Origin: Bacillota bacterium
Lineage (GTDB): Bacteria > Bacillota > Desulfitobacteriia > Desulfitobacteriales > Desulfitobacteriaceae
Length of the DNA: 6,723 nt
Direction: 5' to 3'
NCBI GenBank assembly: GCA_023390635.1
Contig: JAEWCM010000088.1
Location: 1 to 6,723, forward strand
The first letter of the stretch is position 1. Every line of letters starts with the position of its first letter. The notes under the pieces were generated by a model. It was not told where the DNA came from, did no database searches, and saw only the letters and a program-made list of their open reading frames with translations. Below, piece by piece: positions 5,804 to 6,723 of this stretch. A program made the translations under genes and the position numbers.

Positions 5804-6643
5804 TTGCGGGAAAGCTTTAGATCTGCGAAACCAAAGTATCGTTCCAAGGCACGGGTTTTTTTCGGGAAATGTTATTTTACGTTGCGGCGTTATATTACAT
5901 GGGGAGTTCATCCCGCGGTTAAATACAGCAGGAGAATGCTGAATATCGATCTCCCCTTTCAGACGGCACATCATCAAACACCTCTCTATCGACAGCTAAA
6001 GGATGTTGAAATGTGGCTTCAGGAGAATAAAGTCACAAATTTAAAGTTGGCTGCAGCCAGAATGGACAGGGTGGTGGTCAAGCCGGGTGAGACCTTTTCT
6101 TTTTGGCGGTTGGTAGGGAAGCCGACGGAACGGAAGGGTTACAAGGCAGGAATGGTGCTGTCGAACGGCGAGTTTCATCCGGGAATCGGAGGAGGCCTTT
6201 GTCAACTCTCTAACCTGATCTATTGGATGACATTACATACGCCCCTCACCGTGAAGGAGCGGTGGAGACACACTCATGATATATTTCCCGATGCACACCG
6301 TACCCAGCCTTTTGGCAGTGGAGCAACGGTGGTCTACAATTATGTGGATCTTCAGATTCGCAACGATACACAAGATGATTATGAATTGAGAGTTTGGGTC
6401 GGGGAGTCTTCCCTCTTCGGTGAGTGGAGATGCGGACACGAAAACTTTTATTCTTATGAGATTTACGAGATCGATCATCATATTACCCATGAGTGGTGGG
6501 GAGGATATATGCGCCATAATCGTATCGACCGGAGGATTTATGATGCTCATCAGGATCAAGTGGGTCAGGATGAGATTGTGGTGGAAAACCATGCTGTAAT
6601 GATGTATGAGCCATTGCTGTCGTCTGATAACGATGGTCAATAA
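5804..6643 (+). CDS. VanW-family protein
   Basis: The 279 residues carry a full VanW domain, named from an accessory gene of vancomycin-resistance clusters; its biochemical role is not established. The core runs from about 93 to 187: KPGETFSFWRLVGKPTERKG (93-112), GMVLSNGEFHPGIGGGLCQL (116-135), then NLIYWMTLHTPLTVKERWRH (137-156) and RTQPFGSGATVVYNYVDLQI (166-185). Conserved-looking C133, H156, H158 and D159 are candidate functional residues. The N-terminus is strongly basic (many Lys and Arg in 1-44) and has no signal peptide or membrane helix, suggesting a cytoplasmic location. The C-terminus beyond 215 is rich in His, Tyr and acidic residues (YEIDHHITHEWWGGYMRHNR, 221-240). TTG start with GAGGGAG at 5792-5798, a 5-base gap. 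No vanS/R/H/A/X genes accompany it, so glycopeptide resistance is not implied. Confidence 0.92.
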   Translation: MRESFRSAKPKYRSKARVFFGKCYFTLRRYITWGVHPAVKYSRRMLNIDLPFQTAHHQTPLYRQLKDVEMWLQENKVTNLKLAAARMDRVVVKPGETFSFWRLVGKPTERKGYKAGMVLSNGEFHPGIGGGLCQLSNLIYWMTLHTPLTVKERWRHTHDIFPDAHRTQPFGSGATVVYNYVDLQIRNDTQDDYELRVWVGESSLFGEWRCGHENFYSYEIYEIDHHITHEWWGGYMRHNRIDRRIYDAHQDQVGQDEIVVENHAVMMYEPLLSSDNDGQ

Positions 6644-6723
6644 AAAATTTGCCGTTAAATGAAAAGGTAAGTTCCACATTTTAGAGAAGGCTAGAAAATG
6701 CAAGGCTTACGTCAACACAATAT

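Noticed and set aside
5585..5977. Open frame of 130 codons on the minus strand
   Set aside because: It runs across the end of the second GNAT and the start of the VanW gene, both clearly coding on the plus strand, and shows no recognisable domain.
6667..6710. Possible terminator behind the VanW gene (GTAAG/CTTAC and ATTTT/AAAAT arms)
   Set aside because: The two five-pair arms are separated by a 6x6 mismatch, are mostly A/T, and have no T-run after them. It is too weak to call.

Overview
The window looks like a stretch of a low-to-medium GC Firmicutes chromosome, most likely a clostridial relative of the Desulfitobacterium/Desulfosporosinus/Dehalobacter type. This is inferred from strong AGGAGG-type ribosome binding sites, frequent TTG starts, and the protein families present, above all the DinB subtype and the VanW-domain protein. 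No marker gene fixes the genus.

Layout. (a) Positions 1-126 look like the right end of an IS3-family insertion sequence: the last codons of a transposase, a small hairpin, and a terminal-repeat-like end finishing in CA. (b) Positions 140 to about 766, minus strand, hold a dead LysR-type regulator. Its effector-binding domain is recognisable, but the DNA-binding domain is missing and there is an in-frame TAG. (c) Positions 873-3001, plus strand, hold a GNAT acetyltransferase, a VOC (glyoxalase/bleomycin-resistance fold) protein and a Y-family DNA polymerase (DinB type). (d) Positions 3152-4598 hold uppP (undecaprenyl-diphosphatase) and a nitroreductase-family flavoprotein, followed by a long hairpin at 4638-4688 that probably ends transcription. 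(e) Positions 4811-6643 hold a small membrane-anchored protein of unknown function, a second GNAT acetyltransferase and a VanW-family protein, closely spaced behind a plausible promoter.

How the genes may work together. All eight intact genes point the same way, with gaps of 24-212 bases, so there are probably two or three transcription units. UppP recycles the lipid carrier for wall synthesis and its families are linked to bacitracin tolerance. DinB performs translesion synthesis. The two GNATs, the VOC protein and the nitroreductase are small-molecule or protein-modifying enzymes whose substrates cannot be read from sequence. The set resembles a housekeeping and stress-tolerance neighbourhood. 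I do not see a defence island, a CRISPR array, tRNA or rRNA. The least explained parts are the decayed regulator beside the IS end, the small protein/GNAT/VanW unit, and a 10-base direct repeat ahead of uppP.
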